Shown here piece after piece: positions 36,050 to 45,777 of a DNA stretch of 64,000 nucleotides (the stretch's first letter is position 1; each line of letters opens with the position of its first letter). The notes under the pieces are model-generated. The model was not told where the DNA came from, ran no database searches, and was given only the letters and a program-made list of their open reading frames with translations. The position numbers were made by a program, and so were the translations under genes. Source of the stretch: Alteribacillus bidgolensis (lineage in GTDB: Bacteria > Bacillota > Bacilli > Bacillales > Marinococcaceae); NCBI RefSeq assembly GCF_002886255.1, contig NZ_KZ614149.1, positions 2,294,001 to 2,358,000 of the forward strand. Reading direction: 5' to 3'.

Positions 36050-36523
36050 TTATTCGCCTTTCATTTCACGCCGGATCGCGCGCTCCATATCGCGTTTTGC
36101 ATCTTTTTGTTTCAGTGCTTCACGCTTGTCATATTTCTTTTTACCTTTAGCAAGCCCGATCAGCACTTTCGCTACACCATTTTTAATGTACACTTTGAGC
36201 GGTACAATCGAGTAGCCGGCTTGCTGGCTTTTCCCGATCAATTTATTGATCTCGCGGCGGTGAAGCAGTAGTTTTCGTGTGCGCAAAGGATCATGGTTAA
36301 ACTGATTGCCTTGCTCATAGTGGCTTATATGCGCATTATGCAAAAACAATTCCCCATGTTCTATTCTTGCAAAACTATCCTTTATATTAACTCGTCCGGC
36401 ACGGATTGCCTTGATTTCGGTCCCTTTTAGTACGATTCCCGCTTCATGCGTTTCCTCGATAAAATAATCGTGGCGGGCTTTTTTGTTTTGTGCTAGAACT
36501 CTTCCTTCCGTTTTTACTGCCAT
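36050..36523 (-). CDS. smpB: SsrA-binding protein SmpB
   Basis: 157-residue tmRNA partner that places tmRNA in the ribosomal A site. Start at ATG 36523 (MAVKTEGRVLAQNKKARHDY), preceded by GAAAGGTG; the frame runs open upstream without a ribosome-binding site. Seen: ETHEAGIVLKGTEIKAIRAG near residue 23 and the basic C-terminal tail (KGKKKYDKREALKQKDAKRD). Lies between rnr and ssrA, the standard Bacillus order. Confidence 0.95.
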   Translation of the reverse strand: MAVKTEGRVLAQNKKARHDYFIEETHEAGIVLKGTEIKAIRAGRVNIKDSFARIEHGELFLHNAHISHYEQGNQFNHDPLRTRKLLLHRREINKLIGKSQQAGYSIVPLKVYIKNGVAKVLIGLAKGKKKYDKREALKQKDAKRDMERAIRREMKGE

Positions 36524-36706
36524 CTCCCGAACACCTTTCTTCCTATGACAGATGACAGAGAATTCTCTCTGTGCTCTGTGAAAAGTCGCTATCATCCTCT
36601 TATAGTAGCAAAAGAAGTGAAACAGCGTCAATACACAGCGACTGTCTCGAGGAGAGGACTGCTTGCTTCCTTGTCATTCATATAAGCAGCCGCTCTCCCC
36701 ATATTA

Positions 36707-39040
36707 CTATTTTTTCTTGCTTTTTTTCTTAGAGACATTTTCATAAAAGGGCTTATTCTTGCGATTTTTATTTTTTCCTTTTTGCCGGCCTTTTTTCGCT
36801 TTTGGTCCATTTTCACTCTGTTTACTTCCTTTTTTACCATTGGAGCGTTTTCCGCCTTCGATTACTTTAGGACGGTCTTTTCGGGTACGTTTTTTAGAGC
36901 CTTTCATGCCGACAATTTCAAAGTCGATATCATGCTCTTCTACGTTCACGTTGATTACACGGACCTCTACTTCATCACCGATTCTGAAAATATTAGCTGT
37001 TCGCTCCCCGATTAATGCATACTGTTTTTCATCGAAATGGTAATAATCATCGGTGAGATAACTAATGTGCACCATGCCTTCAATCGTATTTTCGAGTTCT
37101 ACGAATAAACCAAAATTGGCTGCTCCGCTTATAAATCCGGTGAATTCTTCTCCGACCTTGTCTTCCATATACTGTGCTTTCTTCAAATCATCTACTTCAC
37201 GTTCTGCATCTACCGCGCGGCGCTCCATTTCTGAGGCGTGCCGGGTAATGTCTGGAAGCTTTTCTTTCCATTCAGACTGTGTTTTTCCATCCATATTTTT
37301 CTTAACTAAATACTCTCGAATCAATCGGTGGACGATTAAATCGGGATAGCGCCGAATGGGGGACGTAAAATGAGTATAAAACTCAGAAGCAAGACCAAAG
37401 TGACCGACGTTTTCCGGGTCATATTTTGCTTGCTGCATGGAGCGAAGCAATACCGTATTAATAACTGCTTCTTCCGGCTCGCCTTTTACTTCATCGAGCA
37501 CTTTTTGCAGAGCGCTTGGATGAACGGTATTGGCGCTTCCTTTCACCACATACCCGAAGTTCGTAACAAATTCTAAAAACCGTTCCAGCTTTTCAGAATC
37601 CGGATCTTCGTGAATTCTGTACACAAATGGAACTTTCATCCAGTGAAAATGCTCGGCAACTGTTTCATTTGCTGCAAGCATAAATTCTTCAATAAGCCGC
37701 TCCGCTACCGAACGATCAAGCAGTACAATGTCGATCGGATTACCATCTTCATCCACTTTTACGCTGGCTTCTTTAAAGTCAAAATCAATGGCTCCACGGC
37801 TGAAGCGTTTCTTTCTTAAGATAGCTGCAAGCTCTTCCATCAGCTCAAAAAATGGAACGAGTTCTTTGTATTTTTCTCGTGTTTCTTCATCGTTTTCTTC
37901 TAAAATCAGTCGTACATCCGTATACGTCATTCGTTCATTCGTTCGAATGACGCTTTGGAATATATCGTGGTTCACGACTTCCCCTTTTTCGTTAATTTCC
38001 ATTTCACAAGAAAGGGTTAAACGATCGACCTTAGGATTCAAGCTGCAAATCCCATTTGAAAGACGGTGAGGAATCATTGGAATAACTCTATCCACTAAAT
38101 ATACACTGGTGCCTCGTTCAAACGCTTCTTCATCAATCGGTGAACCTTCTTCCACATAATAGCTGACATCGGCGATATGAACACCGAGAAGATAATTGCC
38201 ATTATCGAGTTTTTTCACTTGGACCGCGTCGTCAAGGTCCTTAGCATCGGCCCCGTCAATGGTTACAATGGTTTCTTCACGCAAGTCCCGGCGGTTAGCG
38301 ATTTCTTCGGGATTAATTTGATCTGGCACACTGTGAGCATGATTGATGGCTTCTTCAGGAAAATCGCCTGGAAGTCCGTGTTTATGAATAATGGATAAAA
38401 TATCAACACCAGGGTCATTTTTGTGTCCGAGGATATTGACCACTTTTCCTTCTGCACTAAAACGCCCTTCTGGATACTTGGTGATTTCCACGACCACTTT
38501 ATGGCCGTCGACGGCACCATTTTCTGCATCCTGCGGAATAAAAATGTCATTGGTAATATGTTTATCATCGACTTCAACAAAACCGTAAGAACGATTATCT
38601 ACATAGGTACCAACAATTTTCGAAGTGCCCCGTTCTAAGATGCGGACGATGGCTCCTTCTGGTTTGGACCCTGATGACTTTCGGTGAACACGGACAAGAA
38701 CTGTGTCTCGATTCATTGCTCCATTTAAATCACCAGCTGGAACGAATACATCGTCTTCGTCTTTATTTTCGGGCAGTATAAAAGCAAAACCGCGCTGGTG
38801 GCTTTGCACCTTCCCTTTTAATAAATTCATTTTTTCCGGAATCCCGTAACGGTTGCTGCGCGTGCGGACAATGTCTCCCTCTTCCTCCAACTCATTAAGG
38901 ACCTTCATTAATGCTTTTGTTTCTTCTGAACCATTCATGTCCATTTCTTCTTGTATCTCACTAACAGACATAGGTTTTACTGCTTCTTCTTTCATATACT
39001 GCAATAATTGCTGCCTTTTTTCTTGGTCCAACTTTTTCAT
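36707..39040 (-). CDS. rnr: Ribonuclease R
   Basis: 777-residue 3'-5' exoribonuclease of the RNase II/RNB family; degrades structured RNA and tmRNA-tagged mRNA. Domains in order: N-terminal winged helix (1-60), two cold-shock domains (about 65-225), the RNB catalytic domain with TIDGADAKDLDDAVQVKKLD near 265 (metal-binding Asp residues), S1 domain about 625-705, and a Lys/Arg-rich tail. Followed by smpB and ssrA, as in B. subtilis. Confidence 0.96.
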   Translation of the reverse strand: MKKLDQEKRQQLLQYMKEEAVKPMSVSEIQEEMDMNGSEETKALMKVLNELEEEGDIVRTRSNRYGIPEKMNLLKGKVQSHQRGFAFILPENKDEDDVFVPAGDLNGAMNRDTVLVRVHRKSSGSKPEGAIVRILERGTSKIVGTYVDNRSYGFVEVDDKHITNDIFIPQDAENGAVDGHKVVVEITKYPEGRFSAEGKVVNILGHKNDPGVDILSIIHKHGLPGDFPEEAINHAHSVPDQINPEEIANRRDLREETIVTIDGADAKDLDDAVQVKKLDNGNYLLGVHIADVSYYVEEGSPIDEEAFERGTSVYLVDRVIPMIPHRLSNGICSLNPKVDRLTLSCEMEINEKGEVVNHDIFQSVIRTNERMTYTDVRLILEENDEETREKYKELVPFFELMEELAAILRKKRFSRGAIDFDFKEASVKVDEDGNPIDIVLLDRSVAERLIEEFMLAANETVAEHFHWMKVPFVYRIHEDPDSEKLERFLEFVTNFGYVVKGSANTVHPSALQKVLDEVKGEPEEAVINTVLLRSMQQAKYDPENVGHFGLASEFYTHFTSPIRRYPDLIVHRLIREYLVKKNMDGKTQSEWKEKLPDITRHASEMERRAVDAEREVDDLKKAQYMEDKVGEEFTGFISGAANFGLFVELENTIEGMVHISYLTDDYYHFDEKQYALIGERTANIFRIGDEVEVRVINVNVEEHDIDFEIVGMKGSKKRTRKDRPKVIEGGKRSNGKKGSKQSENGPKAKKGRQKGKNKNRKNKPFYENVSKKKSKKK

Positions 39041-39068
39041 CTCCTTTCACTGCTATATATACTAAATC

Positions 39069-39824
39069 TTACTTATCTGTTTCCCAATCAAGCTGTTCTA
39101 AAAACTGGTAGATATCTTCTTGAAGCTGTTCTCTTTCTTTATCCATCGTAATAACATGACCAGATTCTTCATACCATTTTAATTCTTTCTTATCAGAAGA
39201 AATTTCCTCATGAATAATTTCAGCGCTTTTTGGCTGCACCATGTCATCCTGCTCTGCTTGGACAACAAACGCAGGGGCATAAATCATGTCGAGCGAGTCA
39301 CGCACCTCTTCGATCAAATCATTAACAGACGTGAGTGTATCCAGCGGGAGCTGTCTAAATACTTCCATCTCTTTTTCTATTTGTTCATCATCTTTTTTTT
39401 CAAGCTGCTTATACTCTTTTGCGTATTGTAAGACTCCCTTATACAAACGTTCTTTGTTGTCTGATGTGATCATAGGGGCGCACATAGGAACAATCCCCTT
39501 TACTTGATAAGTGTAAGCGACTTTTAACGTCATTAAACCACCTAAAGACAAACCAGCAACGGCGATTTCTTCATAGCCGTCATTTTTTAGTTTTTGCCAG
39601 GCTCGTTCGACATCCTGCCACCAGTCAAAATGCTCTGTTTCCATCAATTCTTCCGGAGGAACGCCATGACCTTGATAAATAGGGGCATGACACGTATATC
39701 CTCTTTTTTGTAAATAGCGCCCTAACATGCGTACATCCGCGGATGAGCCGGTAAATGCATGCAATAACAATACCGCACGTTTTCCTCCCTCAAATGTAAA
39801 TGGTTTTGGCGGTACAATTTTCAT
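39069..39824 (-). CDS. Carboxylesterase (YvaK/Est type)
   Basis: 251-residue alpha/beta-hydrolase, cytosolic carboxylesterase. Seen: oxyanion-region LLLHAFTGSSADVRML near residue 20, nucleophile Ser in VAGLSLGGLMTLK near 94, Asp in AEQDDMVQPKSAEII near 195, and His in EESGHVITMD near 225. Immediately precedes rnr, as yvaK does in B. subtilis, so orthology is likely. Natural substrate unknown. Confidence 0.93.
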   Translation of the reverse strand: MKIVPPKPFTFEGGKRAVLLLHAFTGSSADVRMLGRYLQKRGYTCHAPIYQGHGVPPEELMETEHFDWWQDVERAWQKLKNDGYEEIAVAGLSLGGLMTLKVAYTYQVKGIVPMCAPMITSDNKERLYKGVLQYAKEYKQLEKKDDEQIEKEMEVFRQLPLDTLTSVNDLIEEVRDSLDMIYAPAFVVQAEQDDMVQPKSAEIIHEEISSDKKELKWYEESGHVITMDKEREQLQEDIYQFLEQLDWETDK

Positions 39825-39871
39825 GATACACTTTCCCCTTTCTCTCTCTTCCTATCCATTTATTATTATTT

Positions 39872-40594
39872 TCAATCAGCACTTTTCCATACTACTTGCT
39901 GTGCAGGTGATGCAGAAAGTAAAAATGTCTCCACGTCTTCAATTACTTGCGCGCTGTTTTCTCCATGGCAGAGAAAATGTTTGGATTGTTCATAAAAATG
40001 AAGCTGTTTCAAGGGTGTCTCGATTTTTTCATGTAAAAATTCGGCGCTTCTTCTAGGCACTAAACCATCCTGTACTCCTTGGCCAATAAACACAGGCACT
40101 TTGATGTCTTTTAAAAACGGGGTCACTGCTTTAACGGCTTTTCGGAATTCTACCACTGCCTGGATCGGTGTGTGAATTTTGTCATTAAAAATCGGATACC
40201 ATGGATGCTTTTTCATTTCTCCTTTCACGCCTGTTTCAAGCATCACACCCATATCTTTCACGAGCTGTCCAGCTCCAATGTATTGAGCAGCAGCACTTAA
40301 TAATACTACCCTTGATACAGGGTAACGTGCAGCTATGTAACTGGCGAGCATTCCACCCATTGAAAAACCAATGACAAAGACTTTTTCACAATGGACAAAT
40401 AATTCGCTTGCTGCAAGATCAGCTTTATATATCCACGTTTTATAAGAAGCTTCCTTTAAATTTTCATGTTGATCATGGCCTGGCAGCACCGGAGTATACA
40501 CCAGCCACTTATACTCTTGCCTTAGCCGATCTGCCAATGGCTCTAACTCCCAGGGTGATCCTGTAAAACCGTGTAAACATAGACAACCAATCAT
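39872..40594 (-). CDS. Second alpha/beta-hydrolase, paralogue of the neighbouring esterase
   Basis: 240 residues. Seen: CLHGFTGSPWELEPLADRLR near residue 5, nucleophile Ser in VIGFSMGGMLASYIAARYP near 77, Asp in GQGVQDGLVPRRSAEF near 192 and His in EQSKHFLCHGEN near 222. Layout parallels the 251-residue esterase 48 bp downstream, so a tandem duplication is likely. It may act on a lipid or short-chain ester. Confidence 0.88.
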   Translation of the reverse strand: MIGCLCLHGFTGSPWELEPLADRLRQEYKWLVYTPVLPGHDQHENLKEASYKTWIYKADLAASELFVHCEKVFVIGFSMGGMLASYIAARYPVSRVVLLSAAAQYIGAGQLVKDMGVMLETGVKGEMKKHPWYPIFNDKIHTPIQAVVEFRKAVKAVTPFLKDIKVPVFIGQGVQDGLVPRRSAEFLHEKIETPLKQLHFYEQSKHFLCHGENSAQVIEDVETFLLSASPAQQVVWKSAD

Positions 40595-40752
40595 AGGTCT
40601 CCTCTGCCTCTTTTTTCACTGCCTTTTTGTGTCAGTGTTTTTATATTCTTTACCAATATACCCTAAATGCTTGAAAAGAAGCCCAAAAATAATCATATCA
40701 AAACACCTTTGGATTTGCTTTTAATAAGAAAAGAAAATCTCGTCAAAATTAA

Positions 40753-40784
40753 AACTCCCTGCCATTTTGGCAAGGGAGTTGATT
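40753..40784 (-). terminator. Terminator of the uronate operon
   Basis: Minus strand: AACTCCCTTGCC, loop, GGCAGGGAGTT, then TTAATTTT, 30 bp past the uxuB stop. Confidence 0.8.
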
Positions 40785-40814
40785 ATAATGGATTTTGTAT
40801 GTGAAAATTTAATA

Positions 40815-41663
40815 TCACACACCAGAATAAGCCATAAATCCACCGTCTACTGGAATCGTAACACCATTAACAAACCCGGACATGTTATCATCTACAAGCC
40901 ATAGTAATGTTCCTAATAGATCTTCTGGTTTCCCAAATCGTTCCATTGGTGTGTGGCTTATAATCTTGTTAGAACGTTCTGTCAACGAACCATCTTCATT
41001 TAATAGCAAATTATGATTTTGTGATGTCAAAAAGAAACCGGGCGCAATCGCATTGCATCGAATATTTTCCTTTGCCATATGAACAGCAAGCCATTGGGTG
41101 AAGTTATCAATTCCCGCTTTGGCTGAACTGTACGACAATACTTTCGTCATCGGGCTTGGTGCACTCATCGAAGAAATATTAATTACCGAAGCACTGTCTT
41201 TATTCAGCATTCCTTTCATAAATACTTGAGTAGAAAGAACGGCACCAATATAGTTTAAATGGAAAACATGCTTCAATCCTTCTTCTGTTAAGTCAAAAAA
41301 TGTTTTTACATCATCATTTTCAAGATGTTCTTTAAGGAAATACTCCTCTGTTGTCGCTGCGTCAGGGTGATTGCCTCCAGCTCCATTAATTAATATATCA
41401 TAGGATTCGTAATGTTTTCGTACATACGCTTCTGCCTCTTTAATGCTTTCTTTATCCAACACATCACAAGAAACAGCTAACGCTTCGCCTCCGTCTTTTT
41501 CAATTTCATCTGTTACTTTTTGAGCATTTTCAAGCTTTCTGCTGAGTACCGCGACTTTCACTCCTTGTCTTGCTAGCTCTTTCGCCATATCACCGCACAA
41601 AACTCCGCCTCCGCCAGTAACAATGGCAACTTTCCCTTTTAAGTTAGAATGAAATGGAAACAT
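40815..41663 (-). CDS. uxuB: D-mannonate oxidoreductase (fructuronate reductase), SDR type
   Basis: 282-residue short-chain dehydrogenase that interconverts fructuronate and mannonate with NADH, cytosolic. Seen: cofactor loop VTGGGGVLCGDMAKEL near residue 16, NNAG-like INGAGGNHPDA near 90, and catalytic Ser...Tyr-x3-Lys in VINISSMSAPSPMTKVLSYSSAKA near 165. Length and the VLCGDMAKELA segment match the Bacillus YjmF/UxuB SDR, not the unrelated E. coli UxuB. The ATG follows the uxuA stop directly (TAAATG). Confidence 0.88.
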   Translation of the reverse strand: MFPFHSNLKGKVAIVTGGGGVLCGDMAKELARQGVKVAVLSRKLENAQKVTDEIEKDGGEALAVSCDVLDKESIKEAEAYVRKHYESYDILINGAGGNHPDAATTEEYFLKEHLENDDVKTFFDLTEEGLKHVFHLNYIGAVLSTQVFMKGMLNKDSASVINISSMSAPSPMTKVLSYSSAKAGIDNFTQWLAVHMAKENIRCNAIAPGFFLTSQNHNLLLNEDGSLTERSNKIISHTPMERFGKPEDLLGTLLWLVDDNMSGFVNGVTIPVDGGFMAYSGV

Positions 41664-42737
41664 TTAAGAACCGCCTTTCTCCATAGTATCCCAAATTCCG
41701 TGCATATACATAATACCAAGTGCTCTGTCATACAACCCATATCCTGGACGACATTCTTCACCCCAAAGGTGCCGGCCGTGGTCCGGGCGGATATAGCCTT
41801 TATAACCAATATCGTGATAAGCTTGTATCACTTTTACAATATCAACGGACCCATCCTCTGCACGATGAGAGGTTTCAATAAAGTCTCCATTGTCATAACG
41901 CCTTACATTTCGAACATGCGCAAAATGAATTCTATCTTTAAAATCATAAATCATCTTAGGAATATCATTATCAGGATGGGCTCCGAGCGCACCGCTGCAA
42001 AGCGTCAATCCATTACATTCACTGTCCACCAACGAAACCAGCTTTTGAAGATCATCTTGAGTAGAAACGATTCTTGGCAGGTTAAAAACAGACCAAGGTG
42101 GATCGTCCGGGTGAATGGCCATACGAACATCGCATTCCTTACATACAGGTATTACTCGTTCTAGGAAGTAACGTAAATTTTCACGTAAATCTTCCGCTGT
42201 CACACCTTTATATTGATTAATTAATGATTGAATGTGCTCCAGCCTCTCTGGCTCCCAACCGGGCATTGTAAATTCTGGGTTTTCCGTAACTTTTCTAATG
42301 AGTTCTTCTGGTGTTATATTGTTTATCTTATCGTTTTCATAAAATAAAGCAGTAGAACCATCTTCCATTTCTTTTCTTAAGTCGGTTCTGATCCAGTCAA
42401 ACACAGGCATGAAGTTGTAGCAAATCACTTTCACTCCTGCTTCTGCCAGATTACGAATAGTTTCCTTATAATTATCTATATATTGATCTCTAGTTGGTAA
42501 CCCTAGCTTAATATCTTCGTGAATGTTCACACTTTCAACAACATCAATATTTAGTCCTTTTGATTCTATATGCTCCTTTTCTTTCAGAATCTCTGATAGT
42601 CCCCATTTTTCTCCAGGCTGTTTATGGTGAAATGCCCAAACAACGCCGGAAACTCCTGGAATTTGGTTAATATGGTTCAATGATACACTATCATTGTTTT
42701 CCCCATACCATCTAAAAACCATTTGCATAGTGTTCAC
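41664..42737 (-). CDS. uxuA: Mannonate dehydratase
   Basis: 357-residue UxuA that dehydrates D-mannonate to 2-keto-3-deoxygluconate. TIM-barrel, Mn2+-dependent. Seen: N-terminal VFRWYGENNDSVSLNHINQI, the CYNFMPVFDWIRTDL segment near residue 105, metal-binding MAIHPDDPPWSVFNLPRI near 203, CSGALGAHPDND near 245 and IRPDHGRHLWGE near 320. Same length as the B. subtilis enzyme. Between yjmD-like dehydrogenase and uxuB. Confidence 0.95.
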   Translation of the reverse strand: MNTMQMVFRWYGENNDSVSLNHINQIPGVSGVVWAFHHKQPGEKWGLSEILKEKEHIESKGLNIDVVESVNIHEDIKLGLPTRDQYIDNYKETIRNLAEAGVKVICYNFMPVFDWIRTDLRKEMEDGSTALFYENDKINNITPEELIRKVTENPEFTMPGWEPERLEHIQSLINQYKGVTAEDLRENLRYFLERVIPVCKECDVRMAIHPDDPPWSVFNLPRIVSTQDDLQKLVSLVDSECNGLTLCSGALGAHPDNDIPKMIYDFKDRIHFAHVRNVRRYDNGDFIETSHRAEDGSVDIVKVIQAYHDIGYKGYIRPDHGRHLWGEECRPGYGLYDRALGIMYMHGIWDTMEKGGS

Positions 42738-42748
42738 CCCAGTGTAAA

Positions 42749-43765
42749 CTATATTTTTATAACAACTTTTCTCACTTTTTCTGGATGATCCTCCATTAAT
42801 TGAAAAGCCTTTTCTGCATCTTTTAATTCAAATTCATGGCTAACAAGCTCTTTAACATCGAAGCTCTTGGTGTTAAAAAGATCAATAACAACAGGAAAGC
42901 GATACGTTTGCAGTCTAGAACCACAAACCGTCAGCTCTTTTTTAGTAATTTCTACTTGTGGAATGGAAGAAGGTGTTCCATCGAACCCAAGTAAAACAAC
43001 GCAGCCAGCAGTGGACGCTATTTTTACAGATTGTTCAAACGTTTGCGGCGTTCCGACTGCATCAAGGACCACATTGGCTCCCATTCCATTCGTCCAATCT
43101 TGAATGGTTTGCTCAACATCTTGTTCTCCTGGGTGAATCCGTACATCCGCTCCCCATTTTTCAGCAAACTGCAAACGTTCCTTATTAAAATCAGAAATAA
43201 TGACCTTGGCGCCTGCTTCTTTCGCCATTTTTAAGCAGCATAAACCAATTGGACCTGCTCCAATGATAAAAACGATATCATCTTTTTGTACTTGTCCTCG
43301 GTATATGGCTTGCGCACCTATGGTAAATGGCTCTATTAACACAATTTCCGACCAGTCCAGATCCGGATTCACCCGATGAAGAGCTTCTTCAGGTACATTT
43401 ATATATTCCTGGCTGCCGCCATCAAGGTGAACACCATAGACTTTAATACTTTCACACACGTTAGGTCTTCTATTCCGGCAAGCATAACATTCACCACAGT
43501 AAGCGATTGGTTCCAAAACTACTTTATCTCCCGCAGCAACGGAAGAAACATCACTTCCTATTTCTTCGACTTCGCCCGCTACTTCATGGCCAATAATACG
43601 AGGATACGTAGCAAATGGGTTCTCGCCATGAAGAATATGCATATCTGATCCGCAGATCCCCATTCTTTTTACTTTCACTCTGACTTCTTTACCTTCAGGT
43701 TTTTTTGGCTCATTGGTCTCGGTAATGTGTAATTGACCAGGTTCGAGTACTTGGATCGCTTTCAT
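42749..43765 (-). CDS. Zinc-dependent alcohol/sugar dehydrogenase (YjmD-like)
   Basis: 338-residue MDR zinc dehydrogenase. Catalytic zinc ligands: GICGSDMHILHGE near residue 37 and GHEVAGEVEEIG near 61; structural zinc CGECYACRNRRPNVCE near 92; NAD site FIIGAGPIGLCCLKMA near 165. Resembles YjmD of the B. subtilis hexuronate operon, which may oxidise a galacturonate- or tagaturonate-related alcohol; the actual substrate is unproven. Confidence 0.87.
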   Translation of the reverse strand: MKAIQVLEPGQLHITETNEPKKPEGKEVRVKVKRMGICGSDMHILHGENPFATYPRIIGHEVAGEVEEIGSDVSSVAAGDKVVLEPIAYCGECYACRNRRPNVCESIKVYGVHLDGGSQEYINVPEEALHRVNPDLDWSEIVLIEPFTIGAQAIYRGQVQKDDIVFIIGAGPIGLCCLKMAKEAGAKVIISDFNKERLQFAEKWGADVRIHPGEQDVEQTIQDWTNGMGANVVLDAVGTPQTFEQSVKIASTAGCVVLLGFDGTPSSIPQVEITKKELTVCGSRLQTYRFPVVIDLFNTKSFDVKELVSHEFELKDAEKAFQLMEDHPEKVRKVVIKI

Positions 43766-43775
43766 ATCATCACTC

Positions 43776-45053
43776 CTATGAGTCTAATAAATTAGGTAAA
43801 AACAGGGTAATCTCAGGTATAAAGCTGACCAATAACAAAACGATTAAACTTACAGCTAAAAATGGCAAAAGGGCAATAGACGCTCGAACCAAAGATACTC
43901 TCCCTATATTGGAAGCAACAAATAAACATACCCCTACAGGTGGTGTGGAAAGACCAATCATAAGGTTAAGGACCATCATGACCCCAAACTGAATGGGATC
44001 CATTCCTATCTGCGTGGCGACAGGCAGCAATACAGGGAATAAAATGACTAAAGCTGCAATGGTTTCCATGAATGTTCCAATAAATAACAACAGCAAGTTC
44101 AACAGCAGTATAACAACGATTGCATTTCCTGAAATAGAAAGAATCGTGTCAGCAACTAACTGTGGAATTTGTTCACTTACAAGGATCCAGCCATATAAGT
44201 TTGCAAATCCTACAAGCAGCATTATTCCTGCGGTGCTGACCATTGAATCCACCATAATTTTAGGAATGAGCGTTATTTTCAAATCCCGGTAAATGAACAA
44301 TCCTACTATTAGAGCATAAACCACTGCAATAATCGCAGCTTCTGTCGGAGTAAAAATGCCGCTTAATATCCCCACTAAAATAACAACGGTCATCATTAGT
44401 GCCCAAAAGGCTCCAGGAAATGCTTTTATAATGACAGATAATTTTTGCCGTTCTCCTTTAGGATAGCCTTTTATGACAGATATGATATAGGTGAGAAGCA
44501 TTAAGCTCAGCCCTAATAAAATGCCTGGAACGGCCCCTGCTAAAAATAAATCACCAATCGATACAGTTGCTAACGTACCAACAATAATCATCGGTAATGA
44601 AGGCGGTATGATTGGACCGACCGTAGACGAAGAAGAAGTAACGGCAACAGCAAATGGACCATCATAGCCTTCTCTTTTCATCGCTGGAATCATGACCGAC
44701 CCGATACTCGCTGTATCCGCCAGAGCCGTACCGGAAATACCAGCAAACCCCATCGAAGAACCGACGTTGGCCAGCCCTAAACCTCCACGAATATGACCAA
44801 CAATTTTATTCGTAAAGTCGATAATACGGCTCGTAATCCCGCCTGCATTCATCAGATTTCCAGCCAAAATAAATCCCGGGATACATAAGAGAACAAATGA
44901 GTTGATACCTTCAAACATTTTTTGAACCATTATATTTAACGGAATATCCATTATAAGAATATAAATTAACGATGAAAGCCCTAAGCTAAAAGCAATTGGC
45001 ACACCTAAAAATATGAACACAATAAATGAAATAAATAGCATGAAAGCCATCAT
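43776..45053 (-). CDS. dctM: TRAP transporter large permease, DctM type
   Basis: 425-residue, about eleven-helix membrane subunit of a tripartite ATP-independent transporter driven by the sodium gradient. Seen: GFAGISGTALADTASIGSVM near residue 105 and VTSSSSTVGPIIPPSLPMII near 138, both hallmark segments. Overlaps dctQ by four bases. Gene context points to uronic-acid uptake (inference). Confidence 0.93.
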   Translation of the reverse strand: MMAFMLFISFIVFIFLGVPIAFSLGLSSLIYILIMDIPLNIMVQKMFEGINSFVLLCIPGFILAGNLMNAGGITSRIIDFTNKIVGHIRGGLGLANVGSSMGFAGISGTALADTASIGSVMIPAMKREGYDGPFAVAVTSSSSTVGPIIPPSLPMIIVGTLATVSIGDLFLAGAVPGILLGLSLMLLTYIISVIKGYPKGERQKLSVIIKAFPGAFWALMMTVVILVGILSGIFTPTEAAIIAVVYALIVGLFIYRDLKITLIPKIMVDSMVSTAGIMLLVGFANLYGWILVSEQIPQLVADTILSISGNAIVVILLLNLLLLFIGTFMETIAALVILFPVLLPVATQIGMDPIQFGVMMVLNLMIGLSTPPVGVCLFVASNIGRVSLVRASIALLPFLAVSLIVLLLVSFIPEITLFLPNLLDS

Positions 45054-45535
45054 TGCTCCACCCCTCCTTCCTCTGTCTCCCTACCAGTCATCAGCTTATA
45101 TACATTCAACAAGCTGTAAATCCCTATAAACGCAAAACTAATGATCATAACTCCATATATATAAGACATCTGTACAGCCAATGTTGCGGAAGTTTTCATG
45201 TTTCCAATTAGAGCAAACTCATAAGCATAATAGATTAAGAATATACTAAACGCTCCTAACAAAAGGTAAACGGCACCATCATAATATTTTTTCACTTTGG
45301 AAGGCAGAAGATTAACGAATATATCAACTCGCACAAATTCTCGTCTTTCCATTGCCACCGGCGCACCAAAAGCAATGGCAAAAATAAATAAAAACCTTGA
45401 CAGTTCTTCTGTCCACATAAATGAAATGGGTGTGAATCTTGACGTAATTTGCAGAAGCACAACAACAATCAAGGCTGTGAAAAAAAGCAATGTGAACACT
45501 TTATTAAGTTTAGTTAAGAGATTAAAAATCAGCAT
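45050..45535 (-). CDS. dctQ: TRAP transporter small permease, DctQ type
   Basis: 161-residue, four-helix small membrane subunit. Seen: WTEELSRFLFIFAIAFGAPV near residue 40 and the REFVRVDIF segment after it, both diagnostic of DctQ. Separated from dctP by a hairpin region, translationally coupled to dctM. Confidence 0.9.
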   Translation of the reverse strand: MLIFNLLTKLNKVFTLLFFTALIVVVLLQITSRFTPISFMWTEELSRFLFIFAIAFGAPVAMERREFVRVDIFVNLLPSKVKKYYDGAVYLLLGAFSIFLIYYAYEFALIGNMKTSATLAVQMSYIYGVMIISFAFIGIYSLLNVYKLMTGRETEEGGVEQ

Positions 45536-45720
45536 ACCTATTCCCCTCTTGATTTGTCATGTTTTCCTATTAGAAATCTTTCCGTGTCAAAGGTAAGACA
45601 TTGATTCAATTACGGATTTTTCACGGTGTCCCTGTAGTAAAAGATCAAATTTTCAAGAACCACTTCTCCCTGATCTTTCCAGGGGGGCATCCTGAAAAAT
45701 CTGCAATGGATATAAACAGA

Positions 45721-45761
45721 GGGGGAAGGGAAAGTGCGCGTATTCCCACCTTTCCCTCCCA
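45721..45761 (-). promoter_or_regulatory. Hairpin between dctP and dctQ
   Basis: GGGAAGGGAAAGT pairs with ACCTTTCCCTCCC around GCGCGTATTCCC, with one or two mismatches. No T run follows on the minus strand, so read-through with 3'-end protection of dctP mRNA fits better than full termination. Confidence 0.55.
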
Positions 45762-45777
45762 ACCTGTACAGCTAAAA

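Noticed and set aside
35600..36271. 223-codon plus-strand frame
   Set aside because: It is antisense to tmRNA and the end of smpB.
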